Source: Megachile rotundata (Eukaryota > Arthropoda > Insecta > Hymenoptera > Megachilidae). Taken from it: a stretch of DNA of 64,000 bases. The DNA lies in assembly GCF_050947335.1 (NCBI RefSeq), contig NC_134997.1, positions 1,426,001 through 1,490,000 of the forward strand, written 5' to 3'. Positions 14,391 to 31,054 of this stretch are shown here, piece by piece. A model generated the notes under the pieces. It made no database searches and was not told the origin of the DNA. It saw nothing but the letters and a program-made list of their open reading frames with translations. The position numbers and the translations under genes were made by a program. Position 1 is the first letter of the stretch; each line of letters begins with the position of its first letter.

Positions 14391-15434
14391 ACAATCACAA
14401 TCACACAATCACAATAACACATTCACACAATCACGATCACACAATCACAATCACACAGTCACACAATCACAATCACAATCACAATCACAATCACACAATC
14501 ACACAGTCACAATTACTCAATCACGATCACACAATCCCGGTCACACAGTCACGATCACGCAATCACGATCACACAATCACGGTCGCACAATCACAATCAC
14601 ACAGTCACACTATCACGATCACACAATCACGACCACACAGTCACGATCACACAATCACGATCACACAATCACGATCACACAATCACAATCACACAACCAC
14701 AACCACACAATCCCACAGTCACAATCCCACAATCACGATCACACAATCACGACCACACAGTCACGATCACACAATCGCAATCACACAATCACAATCACAC
14801 AACCACAATCACACAACCACAACCACACAATCACAATCACACAATCACGATCACACAATCACCATCACACAATCACGATCACAACATCACGATCACAATC
14901 ACAATCCCACAATCACAATCACACAGTCACATTCACAGAATCACAATCACACAACCACAACCACACAATCCCACAGTCACAATCCCACAATCACGATCAC
15001 ACAATCACGACCACACAGTCACGATCACACAATCGCAATCACACAATTACAATCACACAACCACAATCACACAATCACAACCACACAATCACAATCACAC
15101 AATCACAATCACACAATCACGATCACACAATCACGATCACACAATCACGATCACACAATCACCATCACACAATCACGATCACAACACGACGATCACAATC
15201 ACGATCACACAATCACGATTACACAATCACGATCACAGAATCCTAATCACACAATCAGGATCACACAATCACGATCACATAATCACGGTCACACAATCAC
15301 GGTCACACAATCACGATCACACAATCACGATCACACAATCACACAATCACACAATCACACAATCACAATCACAATCACATAATCACAATCACACAATCAC
15401 AATCACACAATCACAATCACACAATCACAATCAA

Positions 15435-15490
15435 ACAATCACGATCGCACAATCACGATCGCACAATCACGATCGCACAATCACGATCGC
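15435..15490. repeat. CGATCG block, 4 units
   Basis: A short block at the same place in the 5-kb repeat as 20523. Confidence 0.95.
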
Positions 15491-17042
15491 ACAATCACGA
15501 TCACACAATCACAACCACACAATCACACAGTCACAATCCCACAATCACGATCACACAATCGCAATCACAATCCCACAATCACAATGACACAATCACAGTC
15601 ACGATCACACAATCCCAATCACACAATCTCAATCCCACAATCACAATCGCACAATCACAATCGCACTATCACAATCGCACTATCACAATCGCACTATCAC
15701 AATCGCACTATCACAATCGCACAATCACAATCGCACAATCACAATCGCGCAGTCCCAATCGCACTGTCACAATCGCACTGTCACAATCGCACTGTCACAA
15801 TCGCACAATCACAATCGCACAATCACAATCGCACAATCACAATCGCACTATCACAATCGCACTATCACAATCGCACTATCACAATCACACGATCACAATC
15901 ACACGATCACAATCACACTATCACGATCACACAATCACAGTCACACAATCACAATCACACAGTCACACAATCACAATCACACAATCACAGTCACGATCAC
16001 ACAATCACAATTACACAATCTCAATCCCACAATCACAATCACACAATCACAGTCACACAATCACAATCACACAATCACACAGTCACGATCCCACAATCAC
16101 GATCACACAATCACGACCACACAATCACGATGACACAATCACGATCACACAATCACAATCACACAATCACAATCACACAATCGCAATCCCACAATCGCAA
16201 TCATACAATCGCAATCACACAATCGCAATCACACAAACGCAATCACACGATCGCAATCACACGATCGCCATCACACGATCGCAATCACACGATCGCAATC
16301 ACACGATCGCGATCACACGATCACGATCACACTATCACGATCACACAATCACAGTCACACAATCACAATCACACAGTCACACAATCACAATCACACAATC
16401 ACAGTCACGATCACACAATCACAATCACACAATCTCAATCCCACAATCACAATCACACAATCACAGTCACACAATCACAATCACACAATCACACAGTCAC
16501 GATCCCACAATCACGATCACACAATCACGACCACACAATCACGATCACACAATCACAATCACACAATCACGATCACACAATCACGATCACACAATCACGA
16601 CAACACAATCACGACCACACAATCACGATCACACTATCACGATGACACAATCACGATCACACAATCACGATCACACAATCACGATCACACAATCACGATC
16701 ACACAATCACAATCACACAATCACGATCACACAATCACAATCACACAACCACAACCACACAATCACACAGTCACAATCCCACAATCACGATCACACAATC
16801 ACGACCACACAGTCACAATCACACAATCGCAATCACAATCCCACAATCACAATCGCACAATCACAGTCACACAATCACAATCACACAACCACAACCACAC
16901 AATCACACAGTCACAATCCCACAATCACGATCACACAATCACGACCACACAGTCACGATCACACAATCACGATCACACTATCACGATCACACTATCACGA
17001 TCACACAATCACAGTCACACAATCACAATCACACAGTCACAC

Positions 17043-17156
17043 AATCACAATCACAATCACAATCACAATCACAATCACAATCACAATCCCAATCACAATC
17101 ACAATCACAATCACAATCACAATCACAATCACAATCACAATCACAATCACTATCAT
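17043..17156. repeat. Hexamer tract, 19 repeats with two variants
   Basis: Contains one aatccc repeat in the middle and ends in tatcat. Confidence 0.95.
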
Positions 17157-18378
17157 ACAATCACAGTCACGATCACACAATCACAATCACACAATCACAA
17201 TCCCACAATCACAATCACACAATCACAGTCACACAATCACAATCACACAATCGCACAGTCACAATCCCACAATCACGATCACCCAATCACGATCACCCAA
17301 TCACTATCACCCAATCACGATCACACAATCACGATCACACAATCACGATCACACAATCACGATCACACAATCACGATCACACAATCACACAGTCACAATC
17401 CCACAATCACGATCACACAATCACGACCACACAGTCACAATCACACAATCGCAATCACAATCCCACAATCACAATCACACAATCACATTCACACAATCAC
17501 AATCACACAACCCCAACCACACAATCCCACAGTCACAATCCCACAATCACGATCACACAATCACGACCACACAGTCACGATCACACAATCGCCATCACAC
17601 AATCACAATCACACAACCACAATCACACAATCACAACCACACATTCACAATCACACAATCACAATCACACAATCACGATCACACAATCACGATCACACAA
17701 TCACGATCACACAATCACCATCACACAATCACGATCACAAAATCACGATCACAATCACGATCACACAATCACGATTACACAATCACGATCACAGAATCCT
17801 AATCACACAATCAGGATCACACAATCACGATCACACAATCACGATCACACAATCACGATCACACAATCACGATCACACAATCACGATCTCACAGTCACAC
17901 AATCACAATCACAATCACACAATAACACAGTCACAATCCCACAATCACTAACACACAATCACAATCACACAATCGCAATCACACAATCGCAATCACACCA
18001 TCGCAATCACACAATCGCATTCACACAATCGCAATCACACAATCGCGATCACACAATCGCGATCACACAATCACGGTCACACAATCACGGTCACACAATC
18101 ACGATCACACAATCACGATCATACAACCACAACCACACAATCGCACAGTCACAATCCCACAATCACGATCACACTATCACGACCACACAGTCACAATCAC
18201 ACAATCGCAATCACAATCCCACAATCACAATCACACAATCACAGTCACACAATCACAATCACACAACCACAACCACACAATCACACAGTCACAATCCCAC
18301 AATCACGATCACACAATCACGACCACACTATCACGATCACACAATCACAGTCACACAATCACAATCACACAGTCACAC

Positions 18379-18480
18379 AATCACAATCACAATCACAATC
18401 ACAATCACAATCACAATCACAATCACAATCACAATCACAATCACAATCACAATCACAATCACAATCACAATCACAATCAC
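18379..18480. repeat. Hexamer tract (aatcac)17
   Basis: A pure tract that lacks the aatcat end and passes into acaatcac units. Confidence 0.95.
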
Positions 18481-19268
18481 ACAATCACAATCACACAATC
18501 ACAATCACACAATCACACAGTCACAAACCCACAATCACGATCACACAAACACGATCACACAGTCACGATCACACAATCACAATAACACAGTCACACAATC
18601 ACAATCACAATCACAATCACACAATCACGATCACACAATCACGATCACACAGTCACAATCACACAGTCACACAATCACGATCACACAATCACGATCACGC
18701 AATCACGATCACACAATCACTATCACACAATCACTATCACACAATCACTATCACACAATCACGCTCACACAATCACGATCACACAATCACGATCACACAA
18801 TCACGATCACACAATCACGATCACACAATAACAATCACACAATCACAATCACACAATCACAATCACACAGTCTCACAATCAATATCACACAATCACGATC
18901 ACACAATCACGATCACGCAATCACGATCACACAATCACTATCACACAATCACTATCACACAATCACTATCACACAATCACGCTCACACAATCACGATCAC
19001 ACAATCACTATCACACAATCACTATCACACAATCACGATCACACAATCACTATCACACAATCACGATCACACAATCACGATCACACAATCACGATCACAC
19101 AATCACACAATCACTATCACACAATCACGATCACACAATCACGATCACACAATCACGATCACACAATCACGATCACACAATCACGATCTCACAGTCACAC
19201 AATCACAATCACAATCACACAATAACACAGTCACAATCCCACAATCACTATCACACAATCACAATCAC

Positions 19269-19478
19269 ACAATCGCAATCACACAATCGCAATCACACAA
19301 TCGCAATCACACAATCGCAATCACACAATCGCAATCACACAATCGCAATCACACAATCGCAATCACACAATCGCAATCACGCAATCGCAATCACGCAATC
19401 GCAATCACCCAATCGCAATCACACAATCGCAATCACACAATCGCAATCACACAATCGCAATCACACAATCGCAATAAC
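19269..19478. repeat. acaatcgcaatcac block, 15 units
   Basis: The partner of 14181, with the same length and gcaataac end. One unit reads acccaatcgc. Confidence 0.92.
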
Positions 19479-20522
19479 ACAATCACAATCACACAATCAC
19501 AATAACACATTCACACAATCACGATCACACAATCACAATCACACAGTCACACAATCACAATCACAATCACAATCACAATCACACAATCACACAGTCACAA
19601 TTACTCAATCACGATCACACAATCCCGGTCACACAGTCACGATCACGCAATCACGATCACACAATCACGGTCGCACAATCACAATCACACAGTCACACTA
19701 TCACGATCACACAATCACGACCACACAGTCACGATCACACAATCACGATCACACAATCACGATCACACAATCACAATCACACAACCACAACCACACAATC
19801 CCACAGTCACAATCCCACAATCACGATCACACAATCACGACCACACAGTCACGATCACACAATCGCAATCACACAATCACAATCACACAACCACAATCAC
19901 ACAACCACAACCACACAATCACAATCACACAATCACGATCACACAATCACCATCACACAATCACGATCACAACATCACGATCACAATCACAATCCCACAA
20001 TCACAATCACACAGTCACATTCACAGAATCACAATCACACAACCACAACCACACAATCCCACAGTCACAATCCCACAATCACGATCACACAATCACGACC
20101 ACACAGTCACGATCACACAATCGCAATCACACAATTACAATCACACAACCACAATCACACAATCACAACCACACAATCACAATCACACAATCACAATCAC
20201 ACAATCACGATCACACAATCACGATCACACAATCACGATCACACAATCACCATCACACAATCACGATCACAACACGACGATCACAATCACGATCACACAA
20301 TCACGATTACACAATCACGATCACAGAATCCTAATCACACAATCAGGATCACACAATCACGATCACATAATCACGGTCACACAATCACGGTCACACAATC
20401 ACGATCACACAATCACGATCACACAATCACACAATCACACAATCACACAATCACAATCACAATCACATAATCACAATCACACAATCACAATCACACAATC
20501 ACAATCACACAATCACAATCAA

Positions 20523-20578
20523 ACAATCACGATCGCACAATCACGATCGCACAATCACGATCGCACAATCACGATCGC
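20523..20578. repeat. CGATCG block, 4 units
   Basis: A copy of the block at 15435, with equal length. Confidence 0.95.
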
Positions 20579-22130
20579 ACAATCACGATCACACAATCAC
20601 AACCACACAATCACACAGTCACAATCCCACAATCACGATCACACAATCGCAATCACAATCCCACAATCACAATGACACAATCACAGTCACGATCACACAA
20701 TCCCAATCACACAATCTCAATCCCACAATCACAATCGCACAATCACAATCGCACTATCACAATCGCACTATCACAATCGCACTATCACAATCGCACTATC
20801 ACAATCGCACAATCACAATCGCACAATCACAATCGCGCAGTCCCAATCGCACTGTCACAATCGCACTGTCACAATCGCACTGTCACAATCGCACAATCAC
20901 AATCGCACAATCACAATCGCACAATCACAATCGCACTATCACAATCGCACTATCACAATCGCACTATCACAATCACACGATCACAATCACACGATCACAA
21001 TCACACTATCACGATCACACAATCACAGTCACACAATCACAATCACACAGTCACACAATCACAATCACACAATCACAGTCACGATCACACAATCACAATT
21101 ACACAATCTCAATCCCACAATCACAATCACACAATCACAGTCACACAATCACAATCACACAATCACACAGTCACGATCCCACAATCACGATCACACAATC
21201 ACGACCACACAATCACGATGACACAATCACGATCACACAATCACAATCACACAATCACAATCACACAATCGCAATCCCACAATCGCAATCATACAATCGC
21301 AATCACACAATCGCAATCACACAAACGCAATCACACGATCGCAATCACACGATCGCAATCACACGATCGCAATCACACGATCGCGATCACACGATCGCGA
21401 TCACACGATCACGATCACACTATCACGATCACACAATCACAGTCACACAATCACAATCACACAGTCACACAATCACAATCACACAATCACAGTCACGATC
21501 ACACAATCACAATCACACAATCTCAATCCCACAATCACAATCACACAATCACAGTCACACAATCACAATCACACAATCACACAGTCACGATCCCACAATC
21601 ACGATCACACAATCACGACCACACAATCACGATCACACAATCACAATCACACAATCACGATCACACAATCACGATCACACAATCACGACAACACAATCAC
21701 GACCACACAATCACGATCACACTATCACGATGACACAATCACGATCACACAATCACGATCACACAATCACGATCACACAATCACGATCACACAATCACAA
21801 TCACACAATCACGATCACACAATCACAATCACACAACCACAACCACACAATCACACAGTCACAATCCCACAATCACGATCACACAATCACGACCACACAG
21901 TCACAATCACACAATCGCAATCACAATCCCACAATCACAATCGCACAATCACAGTCACACAATCACAATCACACAACCACAACCACACAATCACACAGTC
22001 ACAATCCCACAATCACGATCACACAATCACGACCACACAGTCACGATCACACAATCACGATCACACTATCACGATCACACTATCACGATCACACAATCAC
22101 AGTCACACAATCACAATCACACAGTCACAC

Positions 22131-22244
22131 AATCACAATCACAATCACAATCACAATCACAATCACAATCACAATCCCAATCACAATCACAATCACAATC
22201 ACAATCACAATCACAATCACAATCACAATCACAATCACAATCAT
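22131..22244. repeat. Hexamer tract, 19 repeats with one variant
   Basis: The 5-kb repeat partner of 17043. It keeps the aatccc repeat but ends in aatcat. Confidence 0.95.
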
Positions 22245-23466
22245 ACAATCACAGTCACGATCACACAATCACAATCACACAATCACAATCCCACAATCAC
22301 AATCACACAATCACAGTCACACAATCACAATCACACAATCGCACAGTCACAATCCCACAATCACGATCACCCAATCACGATCACCCAATCACTATCACCC
22401 AATCACGATCACACAATCACGATCACACAATCACGATCACACAATCACGATCACACAATCACGATCACACAATCACACAGTCACAATCCCACAATCACGA
22501 TCACACAATCACGACCACACAGTCACAATCACACAATCGCAATCACAATCCCACAATCACAATCACACAATCACATTCACACAATCACAATCACACAACC
22601 CCAACCACACAATCCCACAGTCACAATCCCACAATCACGATCACACAATCACGACCACACAGTCACGATCACACAATCGCCATCACACAATCACAATCAC
22701 ACAACCACAATCACACAATCACAACCACACATTCACAATCACACAATCACAATCACACAATCACGATCACACAATCACGATCACACAATCACGATCACAC
22801 AATCACCATCACACAATCACGATCACAAAATCACGATCACAATCACGATCACACAATCACGATTACACAATCACGATCACAGAATCCTAATCACACAATC
22901 AGGATCACACAATCACGATCACACAATCACGATCACACAATCACGATCACACAATCACGATCACACAATCACGATCTCACAGTCACACAATCACAATCAC
23001 AATCACACAATAACACAGTCACAATCCCACAATCACTATCACACAATCACAATCACACAATCGCAATCACACAATCGCAATCACACCATCGCAATCACAC
23101 AATCGCATTCACACAATCGCAATCACACAATCGCGATCACACAATCGCGATCACACAATCACGGTCACACAATCACGGTCACACAATCACGATCACACAA
23201 TCACGATCATACAACCACAACCACACAATCGCACAGTCACAATCCCACAATCACGATCACACTATCACGACCACACAGTCACAATCACACAATCGCAATC
23301 ACAATCCCACAATCACAATCACACAATCACAGTCACACAATCACAATCACACAACCACAACCACACAATCACACAGTCACAATCCCACAATCACGATCAC
23401 ACAATCACGACCACACTATCACGATCACACAATCACAGTCACACAATCACAATCACACAGTCACAC

Positions 23467-23562
23467 AATCACAATCACAATCACAATCACAATCACAATC
23501 ACAATCACAATCACAATCACAATCACAATCACAATCACAATCACAATCACAATCACAATCAC
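23467..23562. repeat. Hexamer tract (aatcac)16
   Basis: The partner of 18379, one repeat shorter. Confidence 0.95.
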
Positions 23563-24252
23563 ACAATCACAATCACACAATCACAATCACACAATCACAC
23601 AGTCACAAACCCACAATCACGATCACACAAACACGATCACACAGTCACGATCACACAATCACAATAACACAGTCACACAATCACAATCACAATCACAATC
23701 ACACAATCACGATCACACAATCACGATCACACAGTCACAATCACACAGTCACACAATCACGATCACACAATCACGATCACGCAATCACGATCACACAATC
23801 ACTATCACACAATCACTATCACACAATCACTATCACACAATCACGCTCACACAATCACGATCACACAATCACGATCACACAATCACGATCACACAATCAC
23901 GATCACACAATAACAATCACACAATCACAATCACACAATCACAATCACACAGTCTCACAATCAATATCACACAATCACGATCACACAATCACGATCACGC
24001 AATCACGATCACACAATCACTATCACACAATCACTATCACACAATCACGATCACACACTCACGATCACACAATCACGATCACACAATCACACAATCACTA
24101 TCACACAATCACGATCACACAATCACGATCACACAATCACGATCACACAATCACGATCACACAATCACGATCTCACAGTCACACAATCACAATCACAATC
24201 ACACAATAACACAGTCACAATCCCACAATCACTATCACACAATCACAATCAC

Positions 24253-24490
24253 ACAATCGCAATCACACAATCGCAATCACACAATCGCAATCACACAATC
24301 GCAATCACACAATCGCAATCACACAATCGCAATCACACAATCGCAATCACACAACCGCAATCACACAATCGCAATCACACAATCGCAATCACGCAATCGC
24401 AATCACGCAATCGCAATCACGCAATCGCAATCACACAATCGCAATCACACAATCGCAATCACACAATCGCAATCACACAATCGCAATAAC
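24253..24490. repeat. acaatcgcaatcac block, 17 units
   Basis: The third copy in the series, two units longer. It contains an acaaccgc unit. Confidence 0.92.
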
Positions 24491-24564
24491 ACAATCACAA
24501 TCACACAATCACAATAACACATTCACACAATCACGATCACACAATCACAATCACACAGTCACAC

Positions 24565-24618
24565 AATCACAATCACAATCACAATCACAATCACAATCAC
24601 AATCACAATCACAATCAC
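24565..24618. repeat. Hexamer tract (aatcac)9
   Basis: The equivalent place in the two earlier 5-kb units has only four hexamers (near 14470 and 19560), so this tract has expanded. Confidence 0.93.
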
Positions 24619-25360
24619 ACAATCACACAGTCACAATTACTCAATCACGATCACACAATCCCGATCACACAGTCACGATCACGCAATCACGATCACACAA
24701 TCACGGTCGCACAATCACAATCACACAGTCACACTATCACGATCACACAATCACGACCACACAGTCACGATCACACAATCACGATCACACAATCACGATC
24801 ACACAATCACAATCACACAATCACGATCGCACAATCACGATCGCACAGTCACAATCCCACAATCACGATCACACAATCACGACCACACAGTCGCAATCAC
24901 ACAATCGCAATCACACAATCGCAATCACACAATCGCAATCACGCAATCGCAATCACACAATCGCAATCACACAATCGCAATCACACAATCGCAATCACAC
25001 AATCGCAATCACACAATCGCAATCACACAATCACAATCACACAATCACAATCACACAATCACGATCACACAATCACGATCACACAATCACGATCACACAA
25101 TCACCATCACACAATCACGATCACAAAACGACGATCACAATCACGATCACACAATCACGATTACACAATCACGATCACAGAATCCTAATCACACTATCAG
25201 GATCACACAATCACGATCACATAATCACGGTCACACAATCACGGTCACACAATCACGATCACACAATCACGATCACACAATCACACAATCACAATCACAA
25301 TCACATAATCACAATCACACAATCACAATCACACAATCACAATCACACAATCACAATCAA

Positions 25361-25612
25361 ACAATCACGATCGCACAATCACGATCGCACAATCACGATC
25401 GCACAATCACGATCGCACAATCACGATCGCACAATCACGATCGCACAATCACGATCGCACAATCACGATCGCACAATCACGATCGCACAATCACGATCGC
25501 ACAATCACGATCGCACAATCACGATCGCACAATCACGATCGCACAATCACGATCGCACAATCACGATCGCACAATCACGATCGCACAATCACGATCGCAC
25601 AATCACGATCGC
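25361..25612. repeat. CGATCG block, 18 units
   Basis: A uniform block that passes directly into gcactatcac and acgatcacaatc units on the right, a junction not seen at the other blocks. Confidence 0.95.
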
Positions 25613-26660
25613 ACTATCACAATCACACGATCACAATCACACGATCACAATCACACTATCACGATCACACAATCACAGTCACACAATCACAATCACACAG
25701 TCACACAATCACAATCACACAATCACAGTCACGATCACACAATCACAATCACACAATCTCAGTCCCACAATCACAATCACACAATCACAGTCACACAATC
25801 ACAATCACACAATCACACAGTCACGATCCCACAATCACGATCACACAATCACGACCACACAATCACGATGACACAATCACGATCACACACTCACAATCAC
25901 ACAATCACAATCACACAATCGCAATCCCACAATCGCAATCATACAATCGCAATCACACAATCGCAATCACACAAACGCAATCACACGATCGCAATCACAC
26001 GATCGCGATCACACGATCGCGATCACACGATCGCGATCACACGATCACGATCACACTATCACGATCACACAATCACAGTCACACAATCACAATCACACAG
26101 TCACACAATCACAATCACACAATCACAGTCACGATCACACAATCACAATCACACAATCTCAATCCCACAATCACAATCACACAATCACAGTCACACAATC
26201 ACAATCACACAATCACACAGTCACGATCCCACAATCACGATCACACAATCACGACCACACAATCACGATCACACAATCACAATCACACAATCACGATCAC
26301 ACAATCACGATCACACAATCACGACAACACAATCACGACCACACAATCACGATCACACTATCACGATGACACAATCACGATCACACAATCACGATCACAC
26401 AATCACGATCACACAATCACAATCACACAATCACGATCACACAATCACAATCACACAACCACAACCACACAATCACACAGTCACAATCCCACAATCACGA
26501 TCACACAATCACGACCACACAGTCAAAATCACACAATCGCAATCACAATCCCACAATCACAATCACACAATCACATTCACACAATCACAATCACACAACC
26601 ACAACCACACAATCCCACAGTCACAATCCCACAATCACGGTCACACAATCACAGTCACAC

Positions 26661-26762
26661 AATCACAATCACAATCACAATCACAATCACAATCACAATC
26701 ACAATCACAATCACAATCACAATCACAATCACAATCACAATCACAATCACAATCACAATCAC
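26661..26762. repeat. Hexamer tract (aatcac)17
   Basis: Follows acaatcacagtcac, an unusual left flank, and has no aatcat end. Confidence 0.95.
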
Positions 26763-27622
26763 ACAATCACAGTCACACAATCACGATCACACAATCACAC
26801 AGTCACAATCCCACAATCACGATCACACAATCACATAGTCACAATCACACAATCGCAATCACAATCCCACAATCACAATCACACAATCACATTCACACAA
26901 TCACAATCACACAACCACAACCACACAATCCCACAGTCACAATCCCACAATCACGATCATACAATCACGACCACACAGTCACGATCACACAATCGCAATC
27001 ACACAATCACAATCACACAACCACAATCACACAATCACAACCACACAATCACAATCACACAATCACGATCATACAATCACCATCACACAATCACGATCAC
27101 AACATCACGATCACAATCACAATCCCACAATCACAATCACACAATCACATTCACAGAATCACAATCACACAACCACAACCACACAATCCCACAGTCACAA
27201 TCCCACAATCACGATCACACAATCACGACCACACAGTCACGATCACACAATCGCAATCACACAATTACAATCACACAACCACAATCACACAATCACAACC
27301 ACACAATCACAATCACACAATCACAATCACACAATCACGATCACACAATCACGATCACACAATCACGATCACACAATCACCATCACACAATCACGATCAC
27401 AAAACGACGATCACAATCACGATCACACAATCACGATTACACAATCACGATCACAGAATCCTAATCACACTATCAGGATCACACAATCACGATCACATAA
27501 TCACGGTCACACAATCACGGTCACACAATCACGATCACACAATCACACAATCACAATCACAATCACATAATCAAAATCACACAATCACAATCACACAATC
27601 ACAATCACACAATCACAATCAA

Positions 27623-27846
27623 ACAATCACGATCGCACAATCACGATCGCACAATCACGATCGCACAATCACGATCGCACAATCACGATCGCACAATCAC
27701 GATCGCACAATCACGATCGCACAATCACGATCGCACAATCACGATCGCACAATCACGATCGCACAATCACGATCGCACAATCACGATCGCACAATCACGA
27801 TCGCACAATCACGATCGCACAATCACGATCGCACAATCACGATCGC
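27623..27846. repeat. CGATCG block, 16 units
   Basis: The counterpart of the block at 293, with the same unit number. Confidence 0.95.
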
Positions 27847-29146
27847 ACAATCACGATCACACAATCACAACCACACAATCACACAGTCACAATCCCACAA
27901 TCACGATCACACAATCGCAATCACAATCCCACAATCACAATGACACAATCACAGTCACGATCACACAATCACAATCACACAATCTCAATCCCACAATCAC
28001 AATCGCACAATCACAATCGCGCAGTCCCAATCGCACTGTCACAATCGCACTGTCACAATCGCACTGTCACAATCGCACAATCACAATCGCACAATCACAA
28101 TCGCACTATCATAATCGCACTATCACAATCGCACTATCACAATCACACGATCACAATCACACGATCACAATCACACAATCACAATCACACAATCACAGTC
28201 ACACAATCACAATCACACAATCACACAGTCACAATCCCACAATCACGATCACACAATCACGACCACACAATCACGATGACACAATCACGATCACACAATC
28301 ACAATCACACAATCACAATCACATAATCGCAATCCCACAATCGCAATCATACAATCGCAATCACACAATCGCAATCACACAAACGCAATCACACGATCGC
28401 AATCACACGATCGCGATCACACGATCGCGATCACACGATCACGATCACACTATCACGATCACACAATCACAGTCACACAATCACAATCACACAGTCACAC
28501 AATCACAATCACACAATCACAGTCACGATCACACAATCACAATCACACAATCTCAATCCCACAATCACAATCACACAATCACAGTCACACAATCACAATC
28601 ACACAATCACACAGTCACGATCCCACAATCACGATCACACAATCACGACCACACAATCACGATCACACAATCACAATCACACAATCACGATCACACAATC
28701 ACGATCACACAATCACGACAACACAATCACGACCACACAATCACGATCACACTATCACGATGACACAATCACGATCACACAATCACGATCACACAATAAC
28801 GATCACACAATCACAATCACACAATCACGATCACACAATCACAATCACACAACCACAACCACACAATCACACAGTCACAATCCCACAATAACGATCACAC
28901 AATCACGACCACACAGTCACAATCACACAATCGCAATCACAATCCCACAATCACAATCGCACAATCATAGTCACACAATCACAATCACACAACCACAACC
29001 ACACAATCACACAGTCACAATCCCACAATCACGATCACACAATCACGACCACACAGTCACGATCACACAATCACGATCACACTATCACGATCACACTATC
29101 ACGATCACACAATCACAGTCACACAATCACAATCACACAGTCACAC

Positions 29147-29224
29147 AATCACAATCACAATCACAATCACAATCACAATCACAATCACAATCACAATCAC
29201 AATCACAATCACAATCACAATCAT
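29147..29224. repeat. Hexamer tract (aatcac)13
   Basis: The counterpart of 1815, one repeat shorter. Confidence 0.95.
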
Positions 29225-29590
29225 ACAATCACAGTCACGATCACACCATCACAATCACACAATCACAATCCCACAATCACAATCACACAATCACAGTCAC
29301 ACAATCGCAATCACACAATCGCACAGTCACAATCCCACAATCACGATCACCCAATCACGATCACCCAATCACGATCACCCAATCACGATCACCCAATCAC
29401 GATCACCCAATCACGATCACACAATCACGATCACACAATCACGATCACACAATCACGATCACACAATCACGATCACACAATCACGATCACACAATCACGA
29501 TCACACAATCACGATCACGCAATCCCACAATCCCGATCACACAATCACGACCACACAGTCACAATCACACAATCGCAATCACAATCACAC

Positions 29591-29680
29591 AATCACAATC
29601 ACAATCACAATCACAATCACAATCACAATCACAATCACAATCACAATCACAATCACAATCACAATCACAATCACAATCAT
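29591..29680. repeat. Hexamer tract (aatcac)15
   Basis: The counterpart of 2307, one repeat longer. Confidence 0.95.
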
Positions 29681-30988
29681 ACAATCACAGTCACGATCAC
29701 ACAATCACAATCACACAATCACAATCCCACAATCACAATCTCACAATCACAGTCACACAATCGCAATCACACAATCGCACAGTCACAATCCCACAATCAC
29801 GATCACCCAATCACGATCACCCAATCACGATCACCCAATCACGATCACACAATCACGATCACACAATCACGATCACACAATCACGATCACACAATCACGA
29901 TCACACAATCACACAGTCACAATCCCACAATCACGATCACACAATCACGACCACACAGTCACAATCACACAATCGCAATCACAATCCCACAATCACAATA
30001 ACACAATCACATTCACACAATCACAATCACACAACCCCAACCACACAATCCCACAGTCACAATCCCACAATCACGATCACACAATGACGACCACACAGTC
30101 ACGATCACACAATCGCCATCACACAATCACAATCACACAATCACAATCACACAATCGCAATCCCACAATCGCAATCATACAATCGCAATCACACAATCGC
30201 AATCACACAAACGCAATCACACGATCGCAATCACACGATCGCGATCACACGATCGCGATCACACGATCACGATCACACTATCACGATCACACAATCACAG
30301 TCACACAATCACAATCACACAGTCACACAATCACAATCACACAATCACAGTCACGATCACACAATCACAATCACACAATCTCAATCCCACAATCACAATC
30401 ACACAATCACAGTCACACAATCACAATCACACAATCACACAGTCACGATCCCACAATCACGATCACACAATCACGACCACACAATCACGATCACACAATC
30501 ACAATCACACAATCACGATCACACAATCACGATCACACAATCACGACAACACAATCACGACCACACAATCACGATCACACTATCACGATGACACAATCAC
30601 GATCACACAATCACGATCACACAATCACGATAACACAATCACAATCACACAATCACGATCACACAATCACAATCACACAACCACAACCACACAATCACAC
30701 AGTCACAATCCCACAATAACGATCACACAATCACGACCACACAGTCACAATCACACAATCGCAATCACAATCCCACAATCACAATCGCACAATCATAGTC
30801 ACACAATCACAATCACACAACCACAACCACACAATCACACAGTCACAATCCCACAATCACGATCACACAATCACGACCACACAGTCACGATCACACAATC
30901 ACGATCACACTATCACGATCACACTATCACGATCACACTATCACGATCACACAATCACAGTCACACAATCACAATCACACAGTCACAC

Positions 30989-31054
30989 AATCACAATCAC
31001 AATCACAATCACAATCACAATCACAATCACAATCACAATCACAATCACAATCAT
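30989..31054. repeat. Hexamer tract (aatcac)11
   Basis: The counterpart of 3699, with the same length. Confidence 0.95.

Larger units (their letters stand above)
14097..19184. repeat. 5,088-bp higher-order tandem repeat, unit 1
   Basis: The unit is anchored on the rare gatctcacag variant at 14097, which recurs at 19185 (offset 5,088). An internal gatctcacag at 17885 recurs at 22973, and an ATG variant at 15584 at 20672, with the same offset. Inside are a 15-unit acaatcgc block, hexamer tracts of 19 and 17, a 4-unit CGATCG block, and a stretch near 18.7-19.1 kb rich in actatcac and acgctcac variants. Confidence 0.93.
19185..24168. repeat. 5-kb higher-order tandem repeat, unit 2 (4,984 bp)
   Basis: This is a near-identical copy of the preceding unit. 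It is 104 bp shorter because the actatcac-rich stretch before 24169 is reduced. Small differences include 17045-17156 versus 22131-22244: the earlier tract ends in tatcat and the later one in aatcat. High similarity over 5 kb with constant spacing suggests a recent duplication, or an assembly join that should be verified. Confidence 0.9.
24169..24815. repeat. Partial third copy of the 5-kb repeat
   Basis: It begins with the same gatctcacag anchor and has a 17-unit acaatcgc block, 15 in the two previous copies. Its hexamer tract has 9 repeats. It diverges near 24.82 kb, where it passes into acgatcgc and acaatcgc units in place of the acaaccacaacc variants seen at 14.7 kb. Confidence 0.8.
24816..27316. 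repeat. Linker stretch of mixed 14-mer variants
   Basis: This stretch joins the 5-kb repeats to the second copy of the first segment. It holds a 9-unit acaatcgc block (24901-25026), a CCTAAT marker at 25179, an 18-unit CGATCG block, an agtcac/aatctc composite and a 17-hexamer tract. I see no gene. Confidence 0.75.
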
